Position numbers and translations under genes: made by a program. Below are positions 55,923 through 64,000 of a DNA stretch of 64,000 bases, one piece after another. The first letter of the stretch is position 1. Each line of letters opens with the position of its first letter. The notes below the pieces were generated by a model. The model saw nothing but the letters and a program-made list of their open reading frames with translations, ran no database searches and was not told the DNA's origin. The DNA is from CAIKLP01 sp965279595. GTDB lineage: Bacteria > Bacteroidota > Bacteroidia > Sphingobacteriales > Sphingobacteriaceae. The stretch is from contig OZ257246.1 of NCBI GenBank assembly GCA_965279595.1, positions 1,736,001 to 1,800,000 on the forward strand. Reading direction: 5' to 3'.

Positions 55923-58514
55923 ATGAAATTCAATTTATTCCATAAAATCTTTTATAAAAACTATTTACTGATGATAGCTATGATGCTATTCTCCTTATGC
56001 AGTTTTGGACAAGGCAGTTTGTTGGATAAAAAAGTAAGTATTGAGGTAAAGAATAAAAGTATTCAAGAAATTTTAAATCAATTAAACAGCAAATATCAAA
56101 TTGAATTTAGTTATAGCACCGACAAAATTCCTACTCAAATTAACAAGAGTTTAAAATTCAAGAATGAAACTTTAAGAATTGTATTGAAGCAATTGTTTGA
56201 AGGAACTGGCGTGAAATTTAATGAGTACAACAATCAAATTATTTTAATTCCAGCAGTTAAAAGCAATCAAAAATATAGGCTAAGTGGTTTTGTTAGAGAA
56301 GCGGGCTCGGAAGAAACTATACCTTCAGTTAATATTTATTTGAATGGAAATGCTACTGCGGTATCTACTAATAATTATGGTTTCTTTTCAATTAGTTTAG
56401 CAAGTGATACGCAAGAATTAGTTTTTAGTTATGTGGGCTATCAGCCACTACATAAAAAGTTTGTATTGACTGAAGATTTGGAGTTAAGCATTTACTTGCA
56501 ACAAGGAGCAGCTCTTCAAACAGTAGAGGTAGAGGAATATAAAATGGAAGAATCATTGAAAAATGCATCCATTACTTTCGATCATATCAGTGCTGACAAG
56601 CGAGATAATAGTCCACGCTTATTAGGTGAGAAAGATGTGCTTGCAGCTACTCGTTATCATTCAGGAGTCAACAGGGAAACAGATATTAGTGCCGGTTATA
56701 ACATTAGAGGTGGCACCAGTGATCAAAATTTAATCATCATTGATGATGCGCCAATTTATAATGCTTTTCATTTATTTGGTTTATATTCCATCATGAATGA
56801 AGATGCTTTGAAGCAAATGAATTTAATGAAGAGTGGATTTCCTGCAAGGTATGGAGGGCGATTGTCTTCAGTTATTGAACTAGTAACTAAAGATGGAGAT
56901 AAAGAAAAATATCATTGTGATTATTCCCTGGGTTTGATTGCATCTCATTTAGCTGTTGATGGGCCTTTGATAAAAAACAAGGCCACTTTTTTTATATCTG
57001 GCCGTCGAACTTTTATTGATCAAATAAGTAAACTAGCTGATGATAATCAATTCGATTATACTTTTTATGATTTGAATTTGAAGTTAAATTTAGATATCAA
57101 TAAAAAGAACCGAATATTTTGGGGTGCATATCTTGGAAAGGATTCATTCAATGGTACGGAGGGACTACAAGAGGAAGGTTTGAGTAATTATTTATCATGG
57201 GGAAATAAAACAAGTTCACTGCGTTGGAACCACACCATCAACTCAAAAAGCTTTAGTAATTTTTCTTTCATTTTAGCAAATTATGAATTGGCTTCAGAAC
57301 AAGGCGACACTGCTTTTTCATTTAAATTCAGTTCCGGAATTAATGATGTTATTTTAAAATATGATATTGATTATTTCATCAATGCTAAGCATCATTTGAA
57401 AACTGGAGCAAGTCAAACATTTCATGTATTCAGTCCGGGTACAAGTTATTTAATTGACGCCAATATGGGTATGGTGGAAGCTAATCAAACTTATCAATCC
57501 AATGAACAAGCATTGTATATAGAGGATGAATGGGTATTGAATAAATTATTTGCATTTAATGGGGGTTTAAGATTTACCCACTATCAATATAGAAATACTA
57601 ATTATTTTAAGGTAGAGCCAAGAATATTAGCGACTTATTTTCTAAAGGAAAACTTAAGTTTCAAAGCTTCTTTTTCTAAAATGAATCAATATGTACATTT
57701 ATTAAGCATGTCTTCAGGTATTGGTTTGCCTAATGATTTATGGCTGCCAACTACTGCGAAGATTAAACCAGAACAAGCCAATCAATTAAATTTGGGTGCT
57801 TATTTTAAATTGAATAAACATTGGAAATTTAATTTAGAAACTTATTACAAAACCAGTAAGCATTTAATTAATTATGCTCCGGATGCGAGTTTATTTGCTT
57901 TATTATTAAGTGGAGGAACTTCCAATACAAGTACGGATTGGGAAGAAAAAGTGGTAGATGGAAATGGATGGTCGAAAGGAATTGAATTTCAAACGGAGTA
58001 TTTATCAAAGCGTTGGAATGCAGTGTTAGCCTATACACTGGCATATGCAAAAAATCAATTTGATGAATTGAACTATGGAAATGAATTTTGGTCGAACACA
58101 GATAGAAGACATAATTTCTCCATTTTAACTTGGATGAAAATCAATAAGCATTGGAAAATAAATGGAACTTGGATTTATACTACAGGTACGCCATTCACTT
58201 TGCCAACTTCCACTTATACAGTTGTAGGCAATGATCCTTCAAATCCTGGTGGTGGATCTCAATATTTTATTCAAGAATTCAGTTCCAAAAATAATATAAG
58301 AACTTCTCCCTATCATCGATTGGATTTAGCTGCCGCTTATGAATTTGACATTAAGAAAGCGAAAGCTTCTTTAGCATTTGGAGCAATGAATGTTTACAAT
58401 AGAAAGAATGTTGTTTTTTATACTGTGACATCAAATAATGACAATGAGAATGTATTGAAAAAGCAAGCATTTTTAGGGATCATACCGACTTTAACTTTTA
58501 ATTATCATTTCTAA
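55923..58514 (+). CDS. TonB-dependent outer-membrane receptor with STN and CarboxypepD-like N-terminal domains
   Basis: I chose the ATG at 55923 (MKFNLFHKIFYK), not the TTG at 55905; 863 residues. A signal peptide ends near CSFGQG. Next come an STN (secretin/TonB short N-terminal) domain for contact with FecR (VSIEVKNKSIQEILNQLNSKY, about 30-100), a carboxypeptidase-regulatory-like beta-sandwich (about 118-205) and a plug (SAGYNIRGGTSDQNLIIIDDAPIYNAFHLFG). The remainder is a barrel ending LTFNYHF. It takes up an unknown large ligand using TonB. Its stop overlaps the next gene by one base. No SusD-like gene accompanies it; a DUF4249 lipoprotein takes that place. Confidence 0.93.
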   Translation: MKFNLFHKIFYKNYLLMIAMMLFSLCSFGQGSLLDKKVSIEVKNKSIQEILNQLNSKYQIEFSYSTDKIPTQINKSLKFKNETLRIVLKQLFEGTGVKFNEYNNQIILIPAVKSNQKYRLSGFVREAGSEETIPSVNIYLNGNATAVSTNNYGFFSISLASDTQELVFSYVGYQPLHKKFVLTEDLELSIYLQQGAALQTVEVEEYKMEESLKNASITFDHISADKRDNSPRLLGEKDVLAATRYHSGVNRETDISAGYNIRGGTSDQNLIIIDDAPIYNAFHLFGLYSIMNEDALKQMNLMKSGFPARYGGRLSSVIELVTKDGDKEKYHCDYSLGLIASHLAVDGPLIKNKATFFISGRRTFIDQISKLADDNQFDYTFYDLNLKLNLDINKKNRIFWGAYLGKDSFNGTEGLQEEGLSNYLSWGNKTSSLRWNHTINSKSFSNFSFILANYELASEQGDTAFSFKFSSGINDVILKYDIDYFINAKHHLKTGASQTFHVFSPGTSYLIDANMGMVEANQTYQSNEQALYIEDEWVLNKLFAFNGGLRFTHYQYRNTNYFKVEPRILATYFLKENLSFKASFSKMNQYVHLLSMSSGIGLPNDLWLPTTAKIKPEQANQLNLGAYFKLNKHWKFNLETYYKTSKHLINYAPDASLFALLLSGGTSNTSTDWEEKVVDGNGWSKGIEFQTEYLSKRWNAVLAYTLAYAKNQFDELNYGNEFWSNTDRRHNFSILTWMKINKHWKINGTWIYTTGTPFTLPTSTYTVVGNDPSNPGGGSQYFIQEFSSKNNIRTSPYHRLDLAAAYEFDIKKAKASLAFGAMNVYNRKNVVFYTVTSNNDNENVLKKQAFLGIIPTLTFNYHF

Positions 58515-59353
58515 TGAGAACGAAATTATTTTTGTACTTATTTATTTTAGTTGCAGCATTTCTTGCTTCTTGTACAGAAGAAGATTCGGATATTGTATTG
58601 CCAAAACAAAGCCCCAAATTAGTATTGTCATCCTTTATTTGTCCTGATGATACTATGCTTTTTGTTTATGTAAGTCAAACATCTCCGATATTAGGTGCCA
58701 TAACATCTGAACAAATATCAAATGCAACAGTTAGTTTAATTCATGGAACAGATACCATTGATTTCTCATATAATGCCAATTTTCAAGCATACACTTATCA
58801 AACCTCCAATTCATTCTTGTTAGAGAATGAAATTTACACAATCACCGCTTCAACGCCTGATGGCAGAAAGGTTTCAGGCTCCTGTAAAATTCCAACTAAA
58901 AGAAATATCAACTTTTCTTATCAATTGGATTCAATTAATAATGGAACAAAAAGTACTTATTTTATTAATTTAAAATGGAAGGATAGCACCGATCAGATTT
59001 ACTATTATCGCCCCAAAGTGCGATTGTCTTATTATTATTTATTGGACTCGACTTTTATTTTTAATGAAGCAATTGTTACTTCCAATTCAGCTGAAATTAT
59101 TACTGGAAAGCAAAGCACAGATTCAGTGACAGCTCAATTTAAAACCAATGAAATTCCAACAATTGCACATAAAATGATGATTGTGCAATTGATTACTGTA
59201 GATGAACCCTATTATTTATTTGAAATAAGTCCGAAAAATATTTTTAGCTTTCCAAACTATGAACCTTATGCTGTTTATAGTAACACAACTGGTGGCTTAG
59301 GAATAGTTGGATCATATAATAACAAAGTAGAGAATTTTGTAAATTTGAATTAA
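58514..59353 (+). CDS. DUF4249 lipoprotein, receptor partner
   Basis: 279 residues. Lipobox FLASC (Cys20) is followed by TEEDSD, an acidic surface-export-like signal. The opening PKQSPKLVLSSFICPDDTMLFVYVSQTSPILG and TPDGRKVSGSCKIP are characteristic of DUF4249 proteins. These sit next to TonB receptors in Bacteroidota and probably help capture ligand at the cell surface. The start overlaps the receptor stop (TAATG), so translation is coupled. Confidence 0.88.
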   Translation: MRTKLFLYLFILVAAFLASCTEEDSDIVLPKQSPKLVLSSFICPDDTMLFVYVSQTSPILGAITSEQISNATVSLIHGTDTIDFSYNANFQAYTYQTSNSFLLENEIYTITASTPDGRKVSGSCKIPTKRNINFSYQLDSINNGTKSTYFINLKWKDSTDQIYYYRPKVRLSYYYLLDSTFIFNEAIVTSNSAEIITGKQSTDSVTAQFKTNEIPTIAHKMMIVQLITVDEPYYLFEISPKNIFSFPNYEPYAVYSNTTGGLGIVGSYNNKVENFVNLN

Positions 59354-59354
59354 G

Positions 59355-60332
59355 ATGGAACAAGAAAAATTAAATGAATTGTTAGCTGCCTACTTTAGTG
59401 GGAACATTAATTCAGAAGATAAAAATATTTTATTGACATGGGTCAATGAAAAGGAAGAACATCAAATGCTTTTCCAATCTTACCAATCTGTTTGGAATGA
59501 GTCAAAAGAATTTAATCCAGATGTAGAGGCTGCTTGGAAGAAAGTTGCAATGGCAACAGGTATTTCAAAAGAAGCACAAGTCATTTCTATCAAACCACAA
59601 ACCTCAAAATTATTTTTGAGAATTGCAGCAAGTTTAATTTTATTAGCAGCAATTGCCGCTTCATTATATAGTTATTTAGGAAATGCAGAAACAATTTATG
59701 TGGCAACAAACGCCAATGAAACTAAAGAAATTGTACTTCCTGATAGTACTCATGTATGGTTGAATAAAAATTCTTCCTTAGCTTATGAGAGTGATTTTGT
59801 TCAAAATACTCGTGAGATTAAACTAACTGGTGAAGCATTTTTTGAAGTAGAAAAAGATAAAGCACATCCATTCATTATTCATACCAATGAAAGTTATACA
59901 AAGGTTTTGGGAACCAGTTTCAATGTCAATGCCAATGATCCTGAAAAGGTAATTGTTGCAGTAACAACGGGTAAAGTAGAAGTAGGTTTTGATGAGCAAC
60001 ACCAAGTTCATTTAACTCCAGGATATACTGGAATTGCTTCTTCCAAAGATAAATCAGTTATTTCTGAAGAGACTGTAAGCAGTAATTATTTGACTTGGAA
60101 AACAGGTGAATTGAAATTTGAAGATGTGCAATTGTCCGAAGTTTTTGATTGGATTGAAAGCAATTTTGGAATGCAAATCAATGTAGATCCTTCAGTAAGA
60201 GATTGTCATTTCACAGGAACCTTCACTCAACCACAATTAGAAGATATTTTGAATGTATTACAGCTTTCAAATAATATTACTTATCAAGTAAAAGGCAATC
60301 AAATTGATTTAAAAGGAGAAGGTTGTAAATAA
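59355..60332 (+). CDS. FecR-type anti-sigma sensor
   Basis: 325 residues. The N-terminal cytoplasmic part (ELLAAYFSGNINSEDKNILLTWV, typical anti-sigma helix) precedes one transmembrane helix (about residues 86-107). A periplasmic FecR domain follows (ETKEIVLPDSTHVWLNKNSSLAYES, REIKLTGEAFFEVEKDKAHPFIIHT, TSFNVNA). The C-terminal DUF4974/STN-like domain (ELKFEDVQLSEVFDWIESNFGMQI) senses the receptor. It regulates the FecI sigma factor at 55288. Unusually it comes after the receptor and lipoprotein rather than straight after the sigma gene. Confidence 0.93.
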   Translation: MEQEKLNELLAAYFSGNINSEDKNILLTWVNEKEEHQMLFQSYQSVWNESKEFNPDVEAAWKKVAMATGISKEAQVISIKPQTSKLFLRIAASLILLAAIAASLYSYLGNAETIYVATNANETKEIVLPDSTHVWLNKNSSLAYESDFVQNTREIKLTGEAFFEVEKDKAHPFIIHTNESYTKVLGTSFNVNANDPEKVIVAVTTGKVEVGFDEQHQVHLTPGYTGIASSKDKSVISEETVSSNYLTWKTGELKFEDVQLSEVFDWIESNFGMQINVDPSVRDCHFTGTFTQPQLEDILNVLQLSNNITYQVKGNQIDLKGEGCK

Positions 60333-60400
60333 TTTTTAGGGTAGAGTAGGGGTAAGGTTTTCTTTAGTTGTCAGTATTTAAAACGACAAAGAAATACAAT

Positions 60401-61351
60401 ATGAAAAAATCTACTTTACTTTTAATGGGCTTATTAATGACAATGAGTTCATTCGCTCAAACTAAATCATTAAGCAAAGAGCAAACAAAATTATTTGCAC
60501 ATACCGCTGCTGATAAAATTCAAAGAGTTGCGGGAACATTAGCAACATCGATTGATTGTGAAGTGCCCAACAATGAATTTGATTTATGGGAGTCAGATTC
60601 AATAGAATCAATGTTTGGAGGCATGACTTATTACCGCAGACCATTTATGTGGACTCCAATTAATGGTTTTATAATTAGCTTTTTCACTGGCGAACCAATG
60701 AGTCTTGATTCTACTTATAACAATATCACTCAAGAAAAAGGAGCGCAGTTAAAAATTGGTGCACAGGGTTTTGGTTGTGACCTAGCAACTTTAATCACAT
60801 GCACAAATAAAATTGCTGAAGTAAATGGACGTTATGAATTTAATGGGGCACCAAATGTTGCAACTATAGAAGTGTATGCATCTAAATTTAATGTAGCTGC
60901 TGATTCATCAGAAGTAATAGGGCAAGGTGTTTTAAGTATTGATCAAAATACAAGTGGATTAACAAATTTTTCTGTTCCAATTGATTATTTCACAAATGAA
61001 ATTCCTGATTCAGTTTATATATTCTTTAACTACCTACAAGGAGATTCATTAACCTATTTTAATTTTGATCAAATAGTTACATCATTAATAACAACAGGTG
61101 TAGAAAGTAAGGAGAATAAAGCTTTCAGTGTATATCCTAATCCGGCAAAAGATGTTTTAAAAATCACTTATAGCACAGAAATTAAAAATGCTAATTGGAA
61201 TATTTATAATATAACTGGGAAATTAATTAAGCAAGAATTGGCAACTGAAATATTGAAAGAAATCAATATTGCCGATTTGCCTACAGGAATTTATTTTCTA
61301 CAAATGAAAAATCAAGATAATATTTACACACAGAAATTCATCAAAGAATAA
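60401..61351 (+). CDS. T9SS-sorted secreted protein, last gene of the TonB receptor cluster
   Basis: I chose the ATG at 60401 (MKKSTLLLMGLLMTMSSFAQ), because the 11 residues before it break the signal peptide; 316 residues. The middle has a PCMD/glycan-binding-like look (NNEFDLWESDSIESMFGG, PFMWTPINGF, GAQLKIGAQGF, TIEVYASKFN) but no named domain is certain. The C-terminal sorting domain is clear (FSVYPNPAKDVLKITYS to PTGIYFLQMKN). It is 68 bp after the FecR gene and ends at a terminator, so it belongs to the same unit. It may be the surface-exposed ligand binder of the system. Confidence 0.82.
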   Translation: MKKSTLLLMGLLMTMSSFAQTKSLSKEQTKLFAHTAADKIQRVAGTLATSIDCEVPNNEFDLWESDSIESMFGGMTYYRRPFMWTPINGFIISFFTGEPMSLDSTYNNITQEKGAQLKIGAQGFGCDLATLITCTNKIAEVNGRYEFNGAPNVATIEVYASKFNVAADSSEVIGQGVLSIDQNTSGLTNFSVPIDYFTNEIPDSVYIFFNYLQGDSLTYFNFDQIVTSLITTGVESKENKAFSVYPNPAKDVLKITYSTEIKNANWNIYNITGKLIKQELATEILKEINIADLPTGIYFLQMKNQDNIYTQKFIKE

Positions 61352-61371
61352 GTTTAATTGGTTTAGTACAG

Positions 61372-61400
61372 CAAGCCCCGAAAGGGGCTTTCTTATTTTT
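61372..61400 (+). terminator. terminator after the TonB-receptor operon
   Basis: AAGCCCC-GAAA-GGGGCTT, a GAAA-tetraloop hairpin, followed by TCTTATTTTT on the plus strand. It overlaps the end of the convergent regulator gene by a few bases. Confidence 0.85.
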
Positions 61401-62757
61401 CTAACTTTACTTTCCCTTCTTGAATCAAACGATAAATGGTTGATTTCCCAATAGCCAATTTATCAGCAACAGTTATCACATTCCCATTATATTTTTTCAA
61501 AAAGAATTGAATAATTGAATTGCTGTATTCTTCTAAAGTTACTTCTTGTGTAATGAGGTCTTCTAATGATGAGGTATTGTTTAAAGTCAAGTCATCAGCT
61601 TCAATAGTATCGGTATCAGCCATTACAATAGCCAGTTCTAATAAGGCTTTAAGTTCTCTTATATTACCTGGAAAATGATAGGATAATAATTTCTCACGTG
61701 CTTCGGCGCTTAATTGTTTGATCTTAATTTTATTCTCTTTACAAAATTCTTTGATGAAGTGTTTAGCAATTACTAATACATCGTTATCACGCTCACGCAA
61801 AGGAGGCAAAACAATTGGCAAGCCCAATAAGCGGTAATATAAATCTTCTCTAAAGTTTCCTTTTTTAACTTCTTCTGCTAAATTTTTATGAGTAGCGGTA
61901 ATAATTCTTACATCAACAGGTACTAATTCATTTCCACCAATTCTACTTAATTCTTTTTCTTGTAGAACCCTCAATAATTTACTCTGCAAATTCAAATCGA
62001 ATTCTCCAATTTCATCTAAAAATAAAGTGCCTTTATTGGCTTCTTCAAATTTTCCAATGCGTCTGGAATTTGCGCCTGTAAAGGCTCCCTTCTCATGACC
62101 AAATAATTCACTTTCAATTAGGTCTTTTGGTATTGCCGCAACGTTTACAGCTACAAAAGTATTTTTACTTCGGTTTGAATTATAATGAATAGATTTTGCA
62201 ACTAGTTCTTTCCCTGTACCTGTTTCACCACTGATTGAAACTGTAATAGAAGTTTTAGTTGCTTTGCCAATTAAAGTATATATTTTTTTGATACTATCAC
62301 TATTGCCAATGATCGTACTTTCATAATTATATTTACTAATAATTTCACCACGCAATTGTTCAATCTCTTCTTTCAATCCAACATTTTGTCGGATGTTATT
62401 TATGATATTCCAAATACGTCCTTTGGTTTCTTCATTTTTTACTAAGTAATCATAAGCCCCATTTCTCAAAAGATTTATGGCTGTTTGAATATCATCTTGA
62501 CCTGAAATAATGATTACTTGGGTTTCTGGAGAAATTGATTTGATTTTGCGCAATAATTCTTCCCCAGTCATATCTGGAAGCCCGTAGTCAACAGTAATTA
62601 CATCTGGGAGCTCATCTAGTGATAATAGACAATCTTTAGCTGTATGAAAGGATTTTAATTCATAATCAGGGTTCATAGAAAGTTGATGGCTCAGGTAATT
62701 GCTATACCAAACATCATCTTCTACTATGAAAATTTTAAAGCTGTTGTTGTTTTTCAT
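61393..62757 (-). CDS. NtrC-family sigma-54-dependent response regulator
   Basis: 454 residues. The receiver domain (1-125) has the acidic pair Asp14/Asp15 and phospho-acceptor Asp57 (VDYGLPDM). An AAA+ domain follows with Walker A GETGTGKE, the sigma-54 contact GAFTGA motif (HEKGAFTGANS), Walker B GTLFLDEIG and the arginine-containing RLLGLPIVLPPLRERDNDV. A Fis-type helix-turn-helix ends the protein (VITVADKLAIGKSTIYRLI). It activates sigma-54 promoters when phosphorylated; no histidine kinase is in the window. The CheY-like gene lies 53 bp upstream on the same strand. Confidence 0.95.
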   Translation of the reverse strand: MKNNNSFKIFIVEDDVWYSNYLSHQLSMNPDYELKSFHTAKDCLLSLDELPDVITVDYGLPDMTGEELLRKIKSISPETQVIIISGQDDIQTAINLLRNGAYDYLVKNEETKGRIWNIINNIRQNVGLKEEIEQLRGEIISKYNYESTIIGNSDSIKKIYTLIGKATKTSITVSISGETGTGKELVAKSIHYNSNRSKNTFVAVNVAAIPKDLIESELFGHEKGAFTGANSRRIGKFEEANKGTLFLDEIGEFDLNLQSKLLRVLQEKELSRIGGNELVPVDVRIITATHKNLAEEVKKGNFREDLYYRLLGLPIVLPPLRERDNDVLVIAKHFIKEFCKENKIKIKQLSAEAREKLLSYHFPGNIRELKALLELAIVMADTDTIEADDLTLNNTSSLEDLITQEVTLEEYSNSIIQFFLKKYNGNVITVADKLAIGKSTIYRLIQEGKVKLEK

Positions 62758-62810
62758 AATTAGAATACTATCCCAAAATAGGAATATTCCATTATAGAAA
62801 CAAAATTTAC

Positions 62811-63206
62811 TTAATCATTTAACAAATAGAAATTCAATTTTTCTATTAGATCTGCTTCTGAAACAGGTTTGGCTAAATAATCAGTCATGCCTTGTTCAAT
62901 GAATTTTTCTTTTGTTAGATCAAAAGGATTAGCAGATAACCCAATTATGGGCAATTGCTGGAAGTAGGGGTCATTGTATAATCTGATTTTTTTTGTGGCC
63001 TCAATGCCATTGAGAATTGGCATTTCAATATCCATTAAAACTAAATCATATTGGTTATTGAGGATTTTTTCTACTGCATCTTTACCATTTTCACTAAAAT
63101 CTGCAGGAATTCCGATGTCTTCGAGCATTTTTCTAAAAAGAAATTGGCTAACCTCATCATCTTCCACTAATAAGATGAGTTTGTTTTTCAGTCGTTCTTC
63201 AGTCAT
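62811..63206 (-). CDS. CheY-like single-domain response regulator
   Basis: 131 residues consisting of one receiver domain: ILLVEDDEVSQFLFRKML, phospho-acceptor Asp59 in YDLVLMDIEMP, conserved Ser/Thr in IIGLSAN and Lys in DYLAKPVSEAD. There is no output domain. The NGIEATKKIR/LAKPV type is typical of receivers acting in phosphorelays with hybrid kinases. It is located between obg and the NtrC regulator on the same strand. Confidence 0.92.
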   Translation of the reverse strand: MTEERLKNKLILLVEDDEVSQFLFRKMLEDIGIPADFSENGKDAVEKILNNQYDLVLMDIEMPILNGIEATKKIRLYNDPYFQQLPIIGLSANPFDLTKEKFIEQGMTDYLAKPVSEADLIEKLNFYLLND

Positions 63207-63286
63207 AAATCAAATAAGCGTGTATCGTTTTACTTATACGATAGATTTTAGAAAAGGTTTCAAAAAATATTTTATTTCTTCAAAAA

Positions 63287-64000
63287 TTAGCTATTGATTG
63301 ATTTCCAAAGCAAATCTTTCAATTCAACAATTCCTTGTTGAGTAATAGAAGAGAAAAAATGAGTTGGAACAAGAGGAAGTTCTTTTTTAATTTCCTCTTT
63401 CAACTCTTCATCCAATAAATCTGATTTAGAAATAGCGAGTAAACGTGGTTTATCTAATAACTCGGGGTTATAAGTTTTTAGTTCATTCAATAAAATATTG
63501 TATTCATCTCTGATGTCTTTACTATCAGCCGGAACCAAAAACAATAAAACACTATTTCTTTCAATATGTCTTAAAAAACGAATTCCTAAACCTTTACCAT
63601 GTGAAGCACCTTCAATGATTCCGGGTATATCAGCCATAACAAAAGAGCGATTATTACGATGAGCAACAATACCTAAATTAGGCACAAGGGTAGTAAATGG
63701 ATAATCAGCAATTTCAGGTTTTGCAGCACTTACCACTGAAAGAAGAGTTGATTTTCCTGCATTTGGGAATCCAACCAATCCAACATCAGCTAATAATTTC
63801 AATTCTAATATTTTCCAAGATTCTTGACCTTCTTCACCTGGCTGAGCATAGCGAGGAGTTTGGTTGGTTGGCGTTTTAAAATGCCAATTTCCTAAGCCAC
63901 CTCTTCCGCCTGGAAGAAGTACCACTTCTTGTCCATCTTCGGTGATTTCGAATGCTACTTCACCTGTTTCCGCATCTTTAGCAATAGTTCCTAATGGAAC
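63287..64000 (-). CDS. obg: Obg-family GTPase, C-terminal part (truncated at window edge)
   Basis: 237 residues are visible and the frame stays open to base 64000. The glycine-rich Obg fold is represented by its end (VVLLPGGRGGLGNWHFKTPTNQTPRYAQPGEEG). The G domain has the P-loop GFPNAGKSTLL, switch ADYPFTTLVPNLG, DxxG as DIPGIIEGASHGKGLG, and the NKxD position as SKSD. Obg is an essential ribosome-associated GTPase of large-subunit assembly and the stringent response. No long C-terminal OCT-like extension is present; the protein ends soon after the G domain. Confidence 0.96.
   Translation of the reverse strand, partial: VPLGTIAKDAETGEVAFEITEDGQEVVLLPGGRGGLGNWHFKTPTNQTPRYAQPGEEGQESWKILELKLLADVGLVGFPNAGKSTLLSVVSAAKPEIADYPFTTLVPNLGIVAHRNNRSFVMADIPGIIEGASHGKGLGIRFLRHIERNSVLLFLVPADSKDIRDEYNILLNELKTYNPELLDKPRLLAISKSDLLDEELKEEIKKELPLVPTHFFSSITQQGIVELKDLLWKSINS

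Noticed and set aside
1..64000. Insertion sequences, prophage or transposase genes
   Set aside because: I found no transposase, integrase or phage structural motif in any translated frame of the window.

Overview
The window comes from a low-GC member of the Bacteroidota, probably a free-living Chitinophagales/Sphingobacteriales/Saprospira-like lineage; I cannot name the species. The evidence is many proteins with type IX secretion (T9SS) C-terminal sorting domains (the FPNP/YPNP motif followed by a GxYxLxL-type end), a FecI-type sigma factor / SusC-like TonB receptor / DUF4249 / FecR gene set, Bacteroidota-specific families (DUF3667, FISUMP) and TAnnTTTG promoter elements.

Layout. 1-5304: the N-terminal 1,768 codons of a giant repeat adhesin on the minus strand, running off the left edge. 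5.5-10.3 kb: a small T9SS protein, two lipoproteins, a DUF3667 zinc-ribbon membrane protein, and an ArsR repressor / SRPBCC pair with a clear autoregulatory promoter. 10.4-32.7 kb: an accessory region of mostly single genes (large T9SS cargo, a FISUMP protein, beta-propellers, orphan membrane proteins). Most of its intergenic gaps hold a copy of one hairpin-bearing repeat family, every clear copy in the same orientation. 31.5-36.6 kb: a probable defence cluster next to a tRNA-Glu gene. It contains a PD-(D/E)XK nuclease-like gene, a small ORF plus HEPN protein, and a tightly coupled three-gene operon (nuclease-like protein with an ExQ motif, small NRAVAH-motif protein, ApeA-like protein with a C-terminal HEPN motif). 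37-48.9 kb: one gene for a 3,938-residue T9SS protein with five beta-helix modules. 49.2-55.1 kb: a central-metabolism block, gap1-pgk facing an MBL hydrolase and fabH-like-gap2, with inverted repeats just behind both gap genes. 55.3-61.35 kb: a FecI sigma / TonB receptor / DUF4249 / FecR / T9SS protein operon. 61.4-64 kb: an NtrC-type regulator, a CheY-like receiver and the C-terminal part of the GTPase Obg, truncated by the right edge.

How it fits together. Most genes outside the metabolic and regulatory block encode cell-surface or secreted products, consistent with a gliding or particle-attached heterotroph. The strongest candidate for an undescribed system is the HEPN/nuclease cluster at 31.5-36.6 kb. 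The strongest non-coding signal is the polar hairpin repeat family at 10-33 kb, whose stems show compensatory changes. Two regulatory patterns are also notable: an almost identical palindromic promoter in front of the fabH-like gene and gap2, and an inverted repeat bracketing pgk whose inversion would swap which gap gene lies upstream of pgk. All function calls come from reading translated motifs; no database search was run.
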